Of a stretch of 64,000 nucleotides of DNA, positions 25,714-34,685 are shown one piece after another. A program made the translations under genes and the position numbers. Each line of letters starts with the position of its first letter. The first letter of the stretch is position 1. Under the pieces are notes generated by a model. That model saw only the letters and a program-made list of their open reading frames with translations, was not told the origin of the DNA and searched no databases. The DNA comes from Chthonomonas calidirosea T49 (GTDB taxonomy: Bacteria; Armatimonadota; Chthonomonadetes; Chthonomonadales; Chthonomonadaceae), in the NCBI RefSeq assembly GCF_000427095.1, contig NC_021487.1:1294924-1358923 (forward strand), written 5' to 3'.

Positions 25714-26766
25714 CTAAAACGGCCTATCAGGAAGAGGCGGTTGATCGTCCGGAGGCGGCGGTGGCGGTGGCCCTTGATCGCCAGGAGGAGGTGGCGGCTG
25801 TCCGCCCGGCATCTCGAAGTGGAACGTAAAGGGCTTGCCCGTCATCTGCTGCCACTGCGCCAGTTGGTCGGGCGTAAGCAGAGCCAGTACCTTCTTCCCG
25901 GCTTCCATACGCTGCTGATAAAGCTTCTGCTCTAGCTGGACAAATTGGGCACCAAAGCCGCCAGGCCTTCCCCTAAAGGGACGTTGTGGAGGTCCACCAG
26001 GGCCACCAGGAGGCGGAGGGGCCCCCTGATTGTTTGGTGGTGGGCCAGGAGGTCCGCCTGGAGGACCATTAAAGCGGTTGTTCCCACCGCGGTTGAAGAG
26101 AGACGACATGGTTTGTCGCGTGGTCTGCTGATACTGCTGCCATATCTGTTGGATCTCCTGACGCTGCTGATCGTTCAGATTTAACTTCGCCGCCAGCTTA
26201 TCGTCGGCAAGCGCTAAAGCGGTGCGCCACTGCAGATCGAGCTGCTGCAGACGGCTCTGCTGATCGTCCGTAAGCACCTGGGAGAGCTGTTTTTGCTCCT
26301 CGTCCTGCAGCTCTTGCTGTAGCGCGGCCATCGCACTTTGACGCTTCTGGAAAAGCTCTTGACGCTCTTCTGGCGTCATATTGTTAAAGTCGGAGGGATT
26401 GGGAGGAGGATTTTGCTGCATCCAATCGCGAATCTTCTGCTGGCGTTGTGCTGCCATATCGCGTAGAATCTGCCCGATCTTCTGCCGTTGGTCTTGGCTC
26501 AGCCCCAGCTCCTGTTGCACATCAGGCCTCTGTAACAAAGCCATCGCATTGGACTGACGGGGGTCCATCATAAAACCACCGGGTCCGAAGCGAAAGCCCA
26601 TCTGTCCTCCAAAGCCGCGCCCCTGTCTTCCTGGAAAGCCTCCTGGGCCTGGCGGCGGCCCGCCTTGTCCAAACCCTTGTGCGCCGCATGCCACCGTGGC
26701 CACACTCCATCCTAACCCGAAAGCCACACTGGCAAGGCGCAACCATCGGAAATGGTGTTCTTTCAT
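25714..26766 (-). CDS. Spy/CpxP-like (LTXXQ) Gln/Pro/Gly-rich exported protein
   Basis: Start set at ATG 26766, with GTGGAGG upstream and a signal peptide after it (LASVAFGLGWSVATVACGAQ). The 350-residue protein has a Gly/Pro-rich N-region, then repeated helical LTxxQ-like units (ELGLSQDQRQKIGQILRDM, QVLTDDQQSRLQQLDLQWR, LNLNDQQRQEIQQIWQQYQ, LLTPDQLAQWQQMTGKPF), and Pro-rich low-complexity segments including a C-terminal proline run. Spy and CpxP are periplasmic chaperones that sense or buffer envelope stress. The Pro/Gly linkers are unusual for the family. Confidence 0.7.
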   Translation of the reverse strand: MKEHHFRWLRLASVAFGLGWSVATVACGAQGFGQGGPPPGPGGFPGRQGRGFGGQMGFRFGPGGFMMDPRQSNAMALLQRPDVQQELGLSQDQRQKIGQILRDMAAQRQQKIRDWMQQNPPPNPSDFNNMTPEERQELFQKRQSAMAALQQELQDEEQKQLSQVLTDDQQSRLQQLDLQWRTALALADDKLAAKLNLNDQQRQEIQQIWQQYQQTTRQTMSSLFNRGGNNRFNGPPGGPPGPPPNNQGAPPPPGGPGGPPQRPFRGRPGGFGAQFVQLEQKLYQQRMEAGKKVLALLTPDQLAQWQQMTGKPFTFHFEMPGGQPPPPPGDQGPPPPPPPDDQPPLPDRPF

Positions 26767-26786
26767 CGTCTTATCCTCCACAAGTC

Positions 26787-28124
26787 TCAGGTCGTTTTCA
26801 GTAAATGCTTTGAACGCTCCTGAACATTGCATCTATTCAGACGATGCACTGCAAAAAGAGTTATCTTCACTTCTGCCATATGAAGCTGCAGGAGGATGCG
26901 GCGGCACACCGAAAGGAATGCGGTAAGGGCCTGTTCTCGAAGGGTATAAAGCGAGGCGCGAGCTATTGGTAGGCCTTTCGCTTCTAGCATATCTACCACA
27001 CGTGCCGCGCAGGCGCGCTTAGTGGGCTCCGCTTCAAAAAGGCTTAGGTTCTGATCTTTTTCCGCCAACAGGCCCGAAAAGCCGATGGAAACCCGCATCG
27101 GTTGGTAGTTAAATCGCGCAGGGGGCAACCGATCTAGTAGTTTGCGCACAATGGGCAACCAGGTGCTCTCCTCGTTCGCATGCAGATGTTTCGTGCTGCG
27201 TTGCCGCCAAGAGTACGTCGTCAAATCGTACCGATGCCGATAATCCACCCGTATCTCCACACAGGATGCGCCCAATGCCTCCTCTCTTAACCGTTTAAGC
27301 GCCTTTTCACAAAGCCGCAGAAGAATTCGCACCGCACCGCAGCGATCCCGAAACTCCGGAGGTAAAACATGCGAACAGCTCACCGACTTCCGTGGACGCC
27401 CCACATACTGCCCGTAATCCACCTCCAATGAGCCACGAAGCATCCAATACCAGCGCACCCCCACCACACTGCCCCAAGCCCGGCGCAGGTGCACAACATC
27501 GGCCTCATAGAGGTCGCGCACGCTTCGTATATGATATTGATTTAAGCGTGCGAGCATTCTTTTTGCAATGCCGGGCAGATCGGTCAATTCGAGCGTAAAG
27601 AGGACATCTGGCAGATCGGCACTATCGTAGATGGTAAGGCCATCGGGCTTTTGGCGCTCACAGGCCACCTTGGCCAAAAAAGTGTTGGGGCCAATTCCAA
27701 TGGAACAGCGCATCTGGGCGCCTAGTTGGGCTTTTATGGCTTGTTTTACCTGATGTGCCAAAGCCTCCTCCATCGTGCGCCCCACCACCGTCCGACCGAT
27801 CCCACATACCATTTCGTCTATGCTAAGCACCTGAATTGAAACGAAATAGGCTTGCAGGAGCTCACAGAGGGCGCGATGATACTGCACATACAGCAAAGGA
27901 CGCGCCTCGACAACCTCCAGGTCCGGACAAAGACGACGCGCTGCGCTAACTTGGGTGCCGGTGTGAATGCCAAAGGCTTTCGCCTCATAAGAGGCGGCTA
28001 TAGCGCAAGTCGTGGGCACTTTAAGCGGCACCACAATAAGAGGCCTTCCCCGCAATGCTGGGTTTTCTTGTTGCTCCACAGAGGCGAAAAAAGCGTTCAT
28101 ATCTAGGAAAAACCGTCGGCCCAC
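26787..28124 (-). CDS. Y-family (DinB/Pol IV-like) DNA polymerase
   Basis: The 445-residue protein shows the Y-family palm: FFLDMNAFFASVEQQENPAL with the first metal Asp, YEAKAFGIHTGTQVSAARRLCP in the fingers, and LSIDEMVCGI carrying the catalytic Asp-Glu pair. GIGPNTFLAKVACERQKPDGL and a helix-hairpin-helix thumb (LTDLPGIAKRMLARLNQYHI) follow, then a little-finger domain. The usual DMDAFF is DMNAFF, which keeps the essential Asp. It should copy damaged DNA with low fidelity. The C-terminal ~70 residues diverge and end in a short tail without an obvious beta-clamp motif. Confidence 0.9.
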   Translation of the reverse strand: MGRRFFLDMNAFFASVEQQENPALRGRPLIVVPLKVPTTCAIAASYEAKAFGIHTGTQVSAARRLCPDLEVVEARPLLYVQYHRALCELLQAYFVSIQVLSIDEMVCGIGRTVVGRTMEEALAHQVKQAIKAQLGAQMRCSIGIGPNTFLAKVACERQKPDGLTIYDSADLPDVLFTLELTDLPGIAKRMLARLNQYHIRSVRDLYEADVVHLRRAWGSVVGVRWYWMLRGSLEVDYGQYVGRPRKSVSCSHVLPPEFRDRCGAVRILLRLCEKALKRLREEALGASCVEIRVDYRHRYDLTTYSWRQRSTKHLHANEESTWLPIVRKLLDRLPPARFNYQPMRVSIGFSGLLAEKDQNLSLFEAEPTKRACAARVVDMLEAKGLPIARASLYTLREQALTAFLSVCRRILLQLHMAEVKITLFAVHRLNRCNVQERSKHLLKTT

Positions 28125-28487
28125 CGCGTCTTGGCCCTCCCACGCAGATTTTTAGCTCAATTATGGCATAATTTTGTCTACCTGTTTTTGCAATATGCTC
28201 CCTTGTTAAGCAAACCATCGGTATGCTTGGACAGGCCATTACCGAATCATATCGTGCAATGAAGACGTCTTGAGGAGGCCGCTACCAACAGAGGGCCAAC
28301 CATGCTGAACGAGAGAAATTTCTCTTGCTCTATGGGAACCATTCGGGCGATTCTACAATAAGATAATTAAGAAAGGAAAGCGGCCGTCTTTGAGAGAAAT
28401 TAGCCTGCTCTCTTGACAAGGGGGACGTCTAGATCGCACAATGGGGATGAAACCTAAAAAACGATGACCAAGGAGCCGAAAGAGACA
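28125..28487. other. Intergenic region upstream of rpoZ
   Basis: No gene seen. It holds a perfect 14-bp palindrome AGAGAAATTTCTCT (28312-28325), echoed by GAGAGAAATTAG at 28392, and the rpoZ promoter at 28413. Confidence 0.4.
28413..28442 (+). promoter_or_regulatory. Probable rpoZ promoter
   Basis: TTGACA (28413-28418) with CACAAT (28437-28442), an 18-base spacer; the -10 box matches 4 of 6. The rpoZ start is 46 bases further on. Confidence 0.5.
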
Positions 28488-28964
28488 ATGAGCATCTGTC
28501 CATCACCAGATAAGCTGGATCAGATGGGGAGCAAATATGCGTTAGTGATTATTGCAGCCAAACGAGCCCGTCAACTCAAGGAGGGAGCACGTCGCCTCGT
28601 GGAAACGCGCTCCACAAACCCACTTACCATCGCTCTAGAAGAGATAGCGGCGGGTAAAATTGTGCCGCACGAGCCGGAAGAGGTTCTGTTGGCCACCCAA
28701 AAAGCCTTGCAGCCGCATGAGCCTTCCGATGCTGATATCATCGGGGCCGGCACCGTTCTGCCCATTGATGAAACTGGGCAAGAGGCCGTTCTGTTGGAAG
28801 ATGAGGTTCTTCAAGGAGTGGATGCCGAAGCCCAAGAGGAAGACGGCGAGGAGCGCGTCACGGCGGTAGATGTGCGTATTCGAGAAGGTGGGCCGCTGGA
28901 GGAAGAGGAAGAGCTTTTGGAAGAGGAGGGATTCGATATCCTTCCCGACATTGATGAGACATGA
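28488..28964 (+). CDS. rpoZ: RNA polymerase omega subunit with acidic C-terminal extension
   Basis: Start set at ATG 28488, since AAGGAG lies upstream and omega proteins begin just before this point; ATG 28464 would add 8 residues. The first ~75 residues match omega: MGSKYALVIIAAKRARQLKEG and NPLTIALEEIAAGKI. Omega binds the beta' subunit and aids polymerase assembly. About 80 further residues, very rich in Glu and Asp (DEVLQGVDAEAQEEDGEE, EEEEELLEEE), are not part of the core family. It is followed by dnaJ after 87 bases. Confidence 0.88.
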   Translation: MSICPSPDKLDQMGSKYALVIIAAKRARQLKEGARRLVETRSTNPLTIALEEIAAGKIVPHEPEEVLLATQKALQPHEPSDADIIGAGTVLPIDETGQEAVLLEDEVLQGVDAEAQEEDGEERVTAVDVRIREGGPLEEEEELLEEEGFDILPDIDET

Positions 28965-29051
28965 GAGGCTCTCGCTAGTGCCGATCGAGCTTTCTAGACC
29001 CCATGCACTTGCAAAAACAACCAGTTCAAGAGATAACCCAACGGAGTAGAA

Positions 29052-30170
29052 ATGGCAACTGGCGCGCGTGACTATTATGAGGTTTTAGGTGTCTCTCGCG
29101 ATGCCTCCCAAGAGGAGATTAAGCGAGCCTACCGAAACTTAGCGGCCAAATACCACCCAGACAGAAATAAATCGCCCGACGCGGCCGAGAAGTTCAAAGA
29201 GATACAGGCTGCCTACGACGTGCTTAGCGATGAGCAGCGGCGCCGCCAGTACGATCGTTATGGTCACGCGGCATGGGATGAGATGCCAAGTAACGGCTTC
29301 TCATCAGGCTTTGGCGCGAACCCGTTTGCCGATATCTTCGACATCTTCTTTGGTGAGTCTCCCACAGCACGCGGCCGCACCGACGTTGCGCGCGGAGACG
29401 ACCTGCGCGAAGATGTGGAGCTAACCCTGGAGGAGGTGGCAACAGGCGTTACAAAAACGATTCGCTACGCTCGCATGGAGACTTGCGAGGCATGTCAGGG
29501 CACGGGTGCGGGAGCCGGAAGTGTGGATACCTGCCCTCAATGTCATGGACGAGGGCAGATTCGCTTCACGCAAACCAGCCTCCTGGGCACCTTCCAGACC
29601 ATTCAAACCTGCATGCGCTGCCGAGGCACAGGCAAAGTGATTCGCGACCCCTGCCGGCACTGTAACGGCACCGGGCGTGTGCGACGCACTTGCGAGCGCA
29701 CCGTGAACATCCCTGCCGGAGTAGAAACAGGGGTTCGCCTGCGATTAGTGGGTGAAGGAGATGTTGGCGAGCGCGGAGGCCCTCCCGGCGATCTCTACCT
29801 TGTGATCTACGTGCGCGACCATGAGATATTCGAGCGACGTGGTAGCCATATCTACTGTGAGGTACCGGTAAGCATTACAACGGCGACGCTGGGCGGCACC
29901 ATCGAAGTGCCCGTGCTTGGAGGGAAGGAGACATTAAAACTGGAACCGGGGACCCAGCCGGGTCAAGAGTACGTGCTCCCAGGGAAAGGGCTTCCTGAGC
30001 TGAACGGTCGCCGCCGCGGTGACCAGCATGTGATCATCACAGTGCAGATTCCCAAACAACTTACCCCCGAACAGCGAGCGCTGCTGCAACAGCTCGCCGT
30101 TACCTTCGGTGAGAAAGCCGAAGATCACGAAAGCCGCAGCATTCTTGCCCGGCTTTTTGGAAAGCATTAA
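29052..30170 (+). CDS. dnaJ: Chaperone DnaJ
   Basis: The 372-residue protein has a J domain ([20 protein letters not shown], the HPD motif in YHPDRNKSP), a short Gly/Phe linker and four zinc-binding CxxCxGxG repeats ([32 protein letters not shown]). The C-terminal substrate-binding domains ([40 protein letters not shown]) complete it. It delivers clients to DnaK and stimulates its ATPase. Neither dnaK nor grpE is adjacent, and no CIRCE element was seen upstream. Confidence 0.97.
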   Translation: MATGARDYYEVLGVSRDASQEEIKRAYRNLAAKYHPDRNKSPDAAEKFKEIQAAYDVLSDEQRRRQYDRYGHAAWDEMPSNGFSSGFGANPFADIFDIFFGESPTARGRTDVARGDDLREDVELTLEEVATGVTKTIRYARMETCEACQGTGAGAGSVDTCPQCHGRGQIRFTQTSLLGTFQTIQTCMRCRGTGKVIRDPCRHCNGTGRVRRTCERTVNIPAGVETGVRLRLVGEGDVGERGGPPGDLYLVIYVRDHEIFERRGSHIYCEVPVSITTATLGGTIEVPVLGGKETLKLEPGTQPGQEYVLPGKGLPELNGRRRGDQHVIITVQIPKQLTPEQRALLQQLAVTFGEKAEDHESRSILARLFGKH

Positions 30171-30176
30171 CCCAAA

Positions 30177-31112
30177 TTGCGCTGGATAGAGATCGCCATC
30201 ACATGCCCCGCCGAGACTGAAGAAGCCGTTAACTACGCGCTCCTACAAGTTGGTTGCGGAGGAACCCAGATCGAGGAGGTAGAAGAGGGCGTGCGCCTCA
30301 TTCGCGGCTTTCTTCCCCTTAACGATGCACTTACGCCGCGTCTGGATGCCCTACAGCAACATCTTCAGCGTTTCCCGGAATTTGGCCTTCCTCCCCTATG
30401 CCAGCCGATTGCCCTGCACCCTATAGACGAAGCCGATTGGGAGGAGGCCTGGAAACTACATTTCAAGCCCATGCGCATAGGCAATCGTCTCGTTATTACG
30501 CCTCCTTGGGAGGCATTCGATGCCACCCCAGATGAGATCGTCATCCTCCTTGAGCCGGGCATGGCTTTTGGCACGGGGTCGCATCCTACTACACGCCTCT
30601 GCCTTCAGGCCCTCGAAACCTACCTACAACCGGGCATGCGTGTCGCCGACATCGGAACCGGCAGCGGCATTCTGGCCATCGCCGCTGGCAAACTCGGTGC
30701 AGCCCAAGTCTTCGCCACCGATATAGATAGCTTGCCTCGACAGATCGCCGCCGAAAATGTGGCACGGAACGGACTTGAAACCGTTATCACCATCCATCCC
30801 GTTCCTCAATTCTATGAAGTCGCTCATCACTGCCACCTTGTGGTTGCCAACATCGTTGCCAACACCATCATCGAGATCGCACCCGATGTAGCGCGTATCT
30901 GCGCCCCCGAAGCCCTGTTCATCACCTCAGGGATCGTGGAAGAGCATGAAAATCTGGTGGGCGAGGCCCTTGAGGCCGCCGGCTTTACGGTGTTCGACAC
31001 CCGCCACGAGGAGGTCTGGGTATGCCTCGTCGCGCGCTATACGGCTCGCCCCTCCGATGAGGCAACCCTCCAACGTATCGCCAAAATTCTGCCTCCTCTC
31101 GCAGAGCTGTGA
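30177..31112 (+). CDS. prmA: Ribosomal protein L11 methyltransferase
   Basis: A TTG start 6 bases after dnaJ gives 311 residues. The N-terminal substrate-recognition domain (RWIEIAITCPAETEEAVNYA) is followed by EADWEEAWKLHFKPMRIGNRLVI-type sequence, GMAFGTGSHPTTRLCLQAL, the SAM motif VADIGTGSGILAIAAGKLGA and VVANIVANTIIEIAPDV with the family's N-x-x-x-N site. PrmA trimethylates L11 residues. The dnaJ-prmA neighbourhood is common in bacteria, and the two are probably cotranscribed. Confidence 0.94.
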   Translation: MRWIEIAITCPAETEEAVNYALLQVGCGGTQIEEVEEGVRLIRGFLPLNDALTPRLDALQQHLQRFPEFGLPPLCQPIALHPIDEADWEEAWKLHFKPMRIGNRLVITPPWEAFDATPDEIVILLEPGMAFGTGSHPTTRLCLQALETYLQPGMRVADIGTGSGILAIAAGKLGAAQVFATDIDSLPRQIAAENVARNGLETVITIHPVPQFYEVAHHCHLVVANIVANTIIEIAPDVARICAPEALFITSGIVEEHENLVGEALEAAGFTVFDTRHEEVWVCLVARYTARPSDEATLQRIAKILPPLAEL

Positions 31113-31153
31113 TGCTACCTTTCAGCGCTTAAATCTTTAACGGAGAACATACC

Positions 31154-32596
31154 ATGACCCTATTAGGCCCCGACGGCAAACCTATCCGCCGCGAACCCGA
31201 AGTGAGCGAAGAGGTACGCCAGATCATCGAGCAGGCGCGTAACATCGCCGCTCAAGGCGAACCGCTCCTCGCCCTTCAACACCTTGCCTTGGCATATCAA
31301 CAAGATGTTGCCTCCGATCTCGTTATTGACACCACCATCGAGCTGTTAAAACAGGGCGCTCAACAGAGCGGTATCCAAACCAACGACGAGTTAACTCTCT
31401 TTCAGCAGATACGTCAAGATCGCACCAACCCTATCCCCTACTATCAACTGGGCAATCGCTTTTTTCAGCTCCAACGCCCATTCCTCGCACGCCCCTTTCT
31501 AGACCGCAGCCGCCAACTGCTTGCTGCTCTTCCCTCCTCCGCCTTCGAGCGTCCCGAACTGCTGCAACTGCGCCAAGCTGCCGACGTGGACTACGCCCAA
31601 ACCCTCATGGACCTCGGCGATTACGAACAGACCCTCGAGATGTTTCATGCTATCAACGACACCTACGGCGGCTTGCCCATCTGGCTGATCCTCGAAATGG
31701 CCGAATGCTACGCGCTTCTCGGGCAGATGGAGGAAGCGGAAGCCACTTATCGCCTGATCACCCCCGAAGCCCTCGCGACCGTCACCGCACAACTGCCCGA
31801 AATGGAGAACGTGTACGAGGAGGTGGGCGACCTGCTGGCGCGCGTCCAAGATTTTGAAGACCCACACACCATGGGCCTACGGGAATGGCACTACGTGCAG
31901 ACACGCGGCATCCTCATAGAAACCAACCCCCAACCCGAAACGCCTGGCGAACGCTTTGTCTTTTTCCAGCCTAGCGAGGAGGATGTGGCCTACGTGGTGG
32001 GCATAACGGCCGCCTTTCTAGATGCCCGCGATCTGGCGCCCACAAAACTGCTTTGGCTCGGCGACACATCCGAGCCACTCGCGCGTCTGTTCGCCCAATG
32101 GTGGGAGATTGAAGACAAGAACATTCGCCCCTACCAAATCGGCGATAATACCGACAACGAAGAAGAGCTTGCCCTGCTCTGCCTCGCCCACTCCTACGAC
32201 ATCCAGGATGAGGATATCTACCAAGATTTGGCTACCGCCAAGCCGGGGCTGATTCTTTTCGCACTTGACCTTCACTGGACCGAGCGCCAGCCGATCACCC
32301 CTGACATCGCCGGTTTTATGACCCAAACCTGTAATCTTCCTTGGGAAACACGCCTCGAAATAAGCCCGGATGGACAATCGGCCACGCCGATCCAAGAGAC
32401 TCGCGATCCCCAAACTATCGCTCAGGAGATCGGAGATCAGTTTCCTACTACCGAAGAGTGCGAACGCTTTGCTCAAGAGCTGGCTGAAACCTATGCCAAC
32501 TGCACCGATCTCATCCTCGATCATCGAGACGGCAGCTTGATTCGGCGTCCACTGCCCATCCACTCCCCGATAAAAAGCCCGCGCTTTGGCTTCTAG
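31154..32596 (+). CDS. TPR-containing protein, function unknown
   Basis: The 480-residue cytosolic protein (no signal peptide) has helical repeats over residues ~20-230, including YYQLGNRFFQLQRPFLARPF, DYAQTLMDLGDYEQTLEMFH and MAECYALLGQMEEAEATYRL. The C-terminal half is acidic, with LLWLGDTSEPLARLFAQWW and a glycosyl-transferase-like look (GDTSEP, FALDLHW) that I cannot assign. It starts 41 bases after prmA and may belong to the same transcript. Confidence 0.65.
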   Translation: MTLLGPDGKPIRREPEVSEEVRQIIEQARNIAAQGEPLLALQHLALAYQQDVASDLVIDTTIELLKQGAQQSGIQTNDELTLFQQIRQDRTNPIPYYQLGNRFFQLQRPFLARPFLDRSRQLLAALPSSAFERPELLQLRQAADVDYAQTLMDLGDYEQTLEMFHAINDTYGGLPIWLILEMAECYALLGQMEEAEATYRLITPEALATVTAQLPEMENVYEEVGDLLARVQDFEDPHTMGLREWHYVQTRGILIETNPQPETPGERFVFFQPSEEDVAYVVGITAAFLDARDLAPTKLLWLGDTSEPLARLFAQWWEIEDKNIRPYQIGDNTDNEEELALLCLAHSYDIQDEDIYQDLATAKPGLILFALDLHWTERQPITPDIAGFMTQTCNLPWETRLEISPDGQSATPIQETRDPQTIAQEIGDQFPTTEECERFAQELAETYANCTDLILDHRDGSLIRRPLPIHSPIKSPRFGF

Positions 32597-32670
32597 TTCA
32601 AATGGCAATGGGGGTTGTTTAGGTCAAGCAGCGAACGAGGTAAGAGGATGCCTTAACGGAAGGCAATCTG

Positions 32671-32706
32671 CCCCAGAAAATCAATCGTACGATTGATTTT
32701 CTGGGG
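32671..32706. repeat. Perfect 36-bp palindrome between convergent genes
   Basis: The 18 bases from CCCCAGAAAATCAATCGT (32671-32688) are followed directly by their exact reverse complement (32689-32706). It lies between the TPR gene and the convergent Rad52-like gene. As RNA it would fold into a long hairpin on either strand; no T run follows, so it is at best an atypical bidirectional terminator. Confidence 0.9.
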
Positions 32707-32783
32707 CCCCTCGTCTTGGCCTTAAGGAGAAGGGACGTTAGCCTTGAAGCACCCCTCACCGCAGCAAGGATGTCGCTAACTGA

Positions 32784-33470
32784 TTATTTGGATGAAGAGA
32801 TAACCGAGAGCTGCTGAGCATGCACAAGCGCCCGAATGAGCTCGGCAGCCTGAGCCGCATTGAGTTGGTCGAGAGCCTCCGCACCGCAACGCTCTCGTAC
32901 GACCTCTTCAACCTGAAGCCCCTGTCGCTTACAAAGCGTGCGAATGGCGTTTGCCTGTTCCTCGGAGAGCCGCTCTGAGGCGTCAAAACTCTCTTTGCGT
33001 TTGCTAGGGGCGCGATGACCTCGATTTGAACCGGTGCTGCCATCCCCTTCACGCCCGCTAGGAGAGCGCCCCAAAAGATAGCCTCGTTCTGGTGTGCTTT
33101 CCATAGAGAGGCTCTCTCCTTCCGCATCTCCAAGCTCCTCGAGGGCCGCAACCCCAATGTTGACGGCGTCGCGCAAAGCGCGAGCCTTCGCGCGCGTCTC
33201 AGCAAGTCGCAATAAGCAGGTGCGCATTGCGGGAGCTACGTTAGTTGGATCGGCATCTCCTAAACCGGTAAAAATCCGCTCTTCCCCCTCCTTGCTACCT
33301 TCCATTCGCACCACTGCACGCACAATGGCCACGTTTTTATTGGCCTCGGTGGGAATCTGTACCAACTCGGTCTCAATCGCCTTGAGCCCGCGAGCATGCG
33401 CAAGGTCTAACAACCCCGCATACAGACAGAAAACCTTCCCTTGCCGTTCCACAATAAATTCGCGTTTCAC
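32784..33470 (-). CDS. Rad52/Erf-like single-strand-annealing candidate
   Basis: A GTG start with GAGGAGGA upstream gives 228 residues. The N-terminal domain (GKVFCLYAGLLDLAHARGLK, FTGLGDADPTNV, LLRLAETRAKARALRDAVNI) resembles proteins of the Rad52/Erf/DdrA group, where the ARALRDA helix is conserved. A Ser/Arg-rich linker (about residues 128-160) leads to a C-terminal helical module (LSEEQANAIRTLCKRQGLQV, LNAAQAAELIRAL) often seen at the end of phage recombination proteins. A role in DNA annealing or repair is suggested but not certain. No other phage genes are near. Confidence 0.5.
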   Translation of the reverse strand: MKREFIVERQGKVFCLYAGLLDLAHARGLKAIETELVQIPTEANKNVAIVRAVVRMEGSKEGEERIFTGLGDADPTNVAPAMRTCLLRLAETRAKARALRDAVNIGVAALEELGDAEGESLSMESTPERGYLLGRSPSGREGDGSTGSNRGHRAPSKRKESFDASERLSEEQANAIRTLCKRQGLQVEEVVRERCGAEALDQLNAAQAAELIRALVHAQQLSVISSSK

Positions 33471-33572
33471 ACTCTCCTCCTCGCTATAAAAGTAGACTAA
33501 TTTCTACTACTTATTCTCCCTTACAAAAGTTCCCCGATCGGACCCGATTTTAAAAAGGCAGTTTTCTACCAA

Positions 33573-34685
33573 ATGAACCAACTTGGCACGCCAAAAGGTA
33601 AAATGAAAAAAGGACTTTTTGAGCTTGATGGGGATAAAAGGCTTTTTTCCATGGAATCGCGCATTCTCGAGTGCAAACTAACCGAAAATAGCGAGCTTTT
33701 TCAAGCGTTGGCCTCCGAAACGCGACTGCGTATTCTCCAGCAACTTGCCGACGGCGAGATGAACATCAGCGAGTTGCAGCAGGTGCTCGGCGTGGCGCAT
33801 CCGAGCGTGTCCAAGCATATTCAGGTTCTGGAACAAGCTGGGCTCATTGTCTGTGAATATCGCCCTGGCGTTCAAGGCATGCAAAAACGCTGTCGCCTGC
33901 GCTACGATCGTATTATCTTCTCCTTAGAAAGTGCAAAACAGCCACACGGCCAGATCGAGGAGGTGCAGATGCCGGTAGGGCTTTATACGATCGCCTATCC
34001 AAAACCTACCTGTGGCCTTGCCTCTTCGGAAGGTATCATCGGCTTCTTCGACGACCCCCAATCGTTTTTTCTGCCCGAACGTGCTAAGGCGCAGATTCTC
34101 TGGATGGCCGACGGCTTCGTGGAGTATGTCTTCCCCAATAATATCCCCACCTCCATGGAGATCTATCGCGTGGAGCTTTCTCTGGAGATCTGCTCCGAAT
34201 GTCCTGACTATAACAACGACTATCCCTCGGATATCACGCTCTGGATTAACGGCGTAGAGGTAGGCACCTGGACTTCGCCCGGCGACTTCGGTGGCCATCG
34301 AGGGCGCCTTAATCCATCCTGGTGGAATGATCGCCTAACCCAACATGGTATGTTGAAAATCTGGTCGCTCGACCAAACCGGCAGCTACGTGGACGGCGTT
34401 TTAGTCTCCGAAACCACCATAGATCAGGCGCTGATCCTCCCGCGACAACCCATAACCGTGCGCATCGGCATTAAGCCCGACGCAAAGCACGTAGGGGGAT
34501 TCAATCTGTTCGGACGCGGCTTTGGCAACTACGAACAAGACCTCCTGCTTCGCATGCACTATCATGAAAAAACCTCGGATTCCGCCGCTCCTTCACGACG
34601 CAACCGACGTGAGCTGCAAGAATCCCTGAAAACACCTACATCCCCCGCCCAGGAGAGCACTATCCCCGATGGCCTATCCTCTTAA
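33573..34685 (+). CDS. ArsR-type HTH regulator with large C-terminal sensor domain
   Basis: The 370-residue protein has an ArsR winged helix at residues ~38-105 (LFQALASETRLRILQQLADG, LGVAHPSVSKHIQVLEQAGL) followed by ~230 residues of beta-rich sequence (YRVELSLEICSECPDYNNDY, DITLWINGVEVGTW, GKPDAKHVGGFNLFG-like end). The Cys metal sites of classic ArsR proteins are absent. Similar fusions occur in Firmicutes and are thought to sense small organic ligands. A start at Met27 is possible. It overlaps the M16 peptidase gene by 17 bases, so it may regulate its own operon. Confidence 0.75.
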   Translation: MNQLGTPKGKMKKGLFELDGDKRLFSMESRILECKLTENSELFQALASETRLRILQQLADGEMNISELQQVLGVAHPSVSKHIQVLEQAGLIVCEYRPGVQGMQKRCRLRYDRIIFSLESAKQPHGQIEEVQMPVGLYTIAYPKPTCGLASSEGIIGFFDDPQSFFLPERAKAQILWMADGFVEYVFPNNIPTSMEIYRVELSLEICSECPDYNNDYPSDITLWINGVEVGTWTSPGDFGGHRGRLNPSWWNDRLTQHGMLKIWSLDQTGSYVDGVLVSETTIDQALILPRQPITVRIGIKPDAKHVGGFNLFGRGFGNYEQDLLLRMHYHEKTSDSAAPSRRNRRELQESLKTPTSPAQESTIPDGLSS

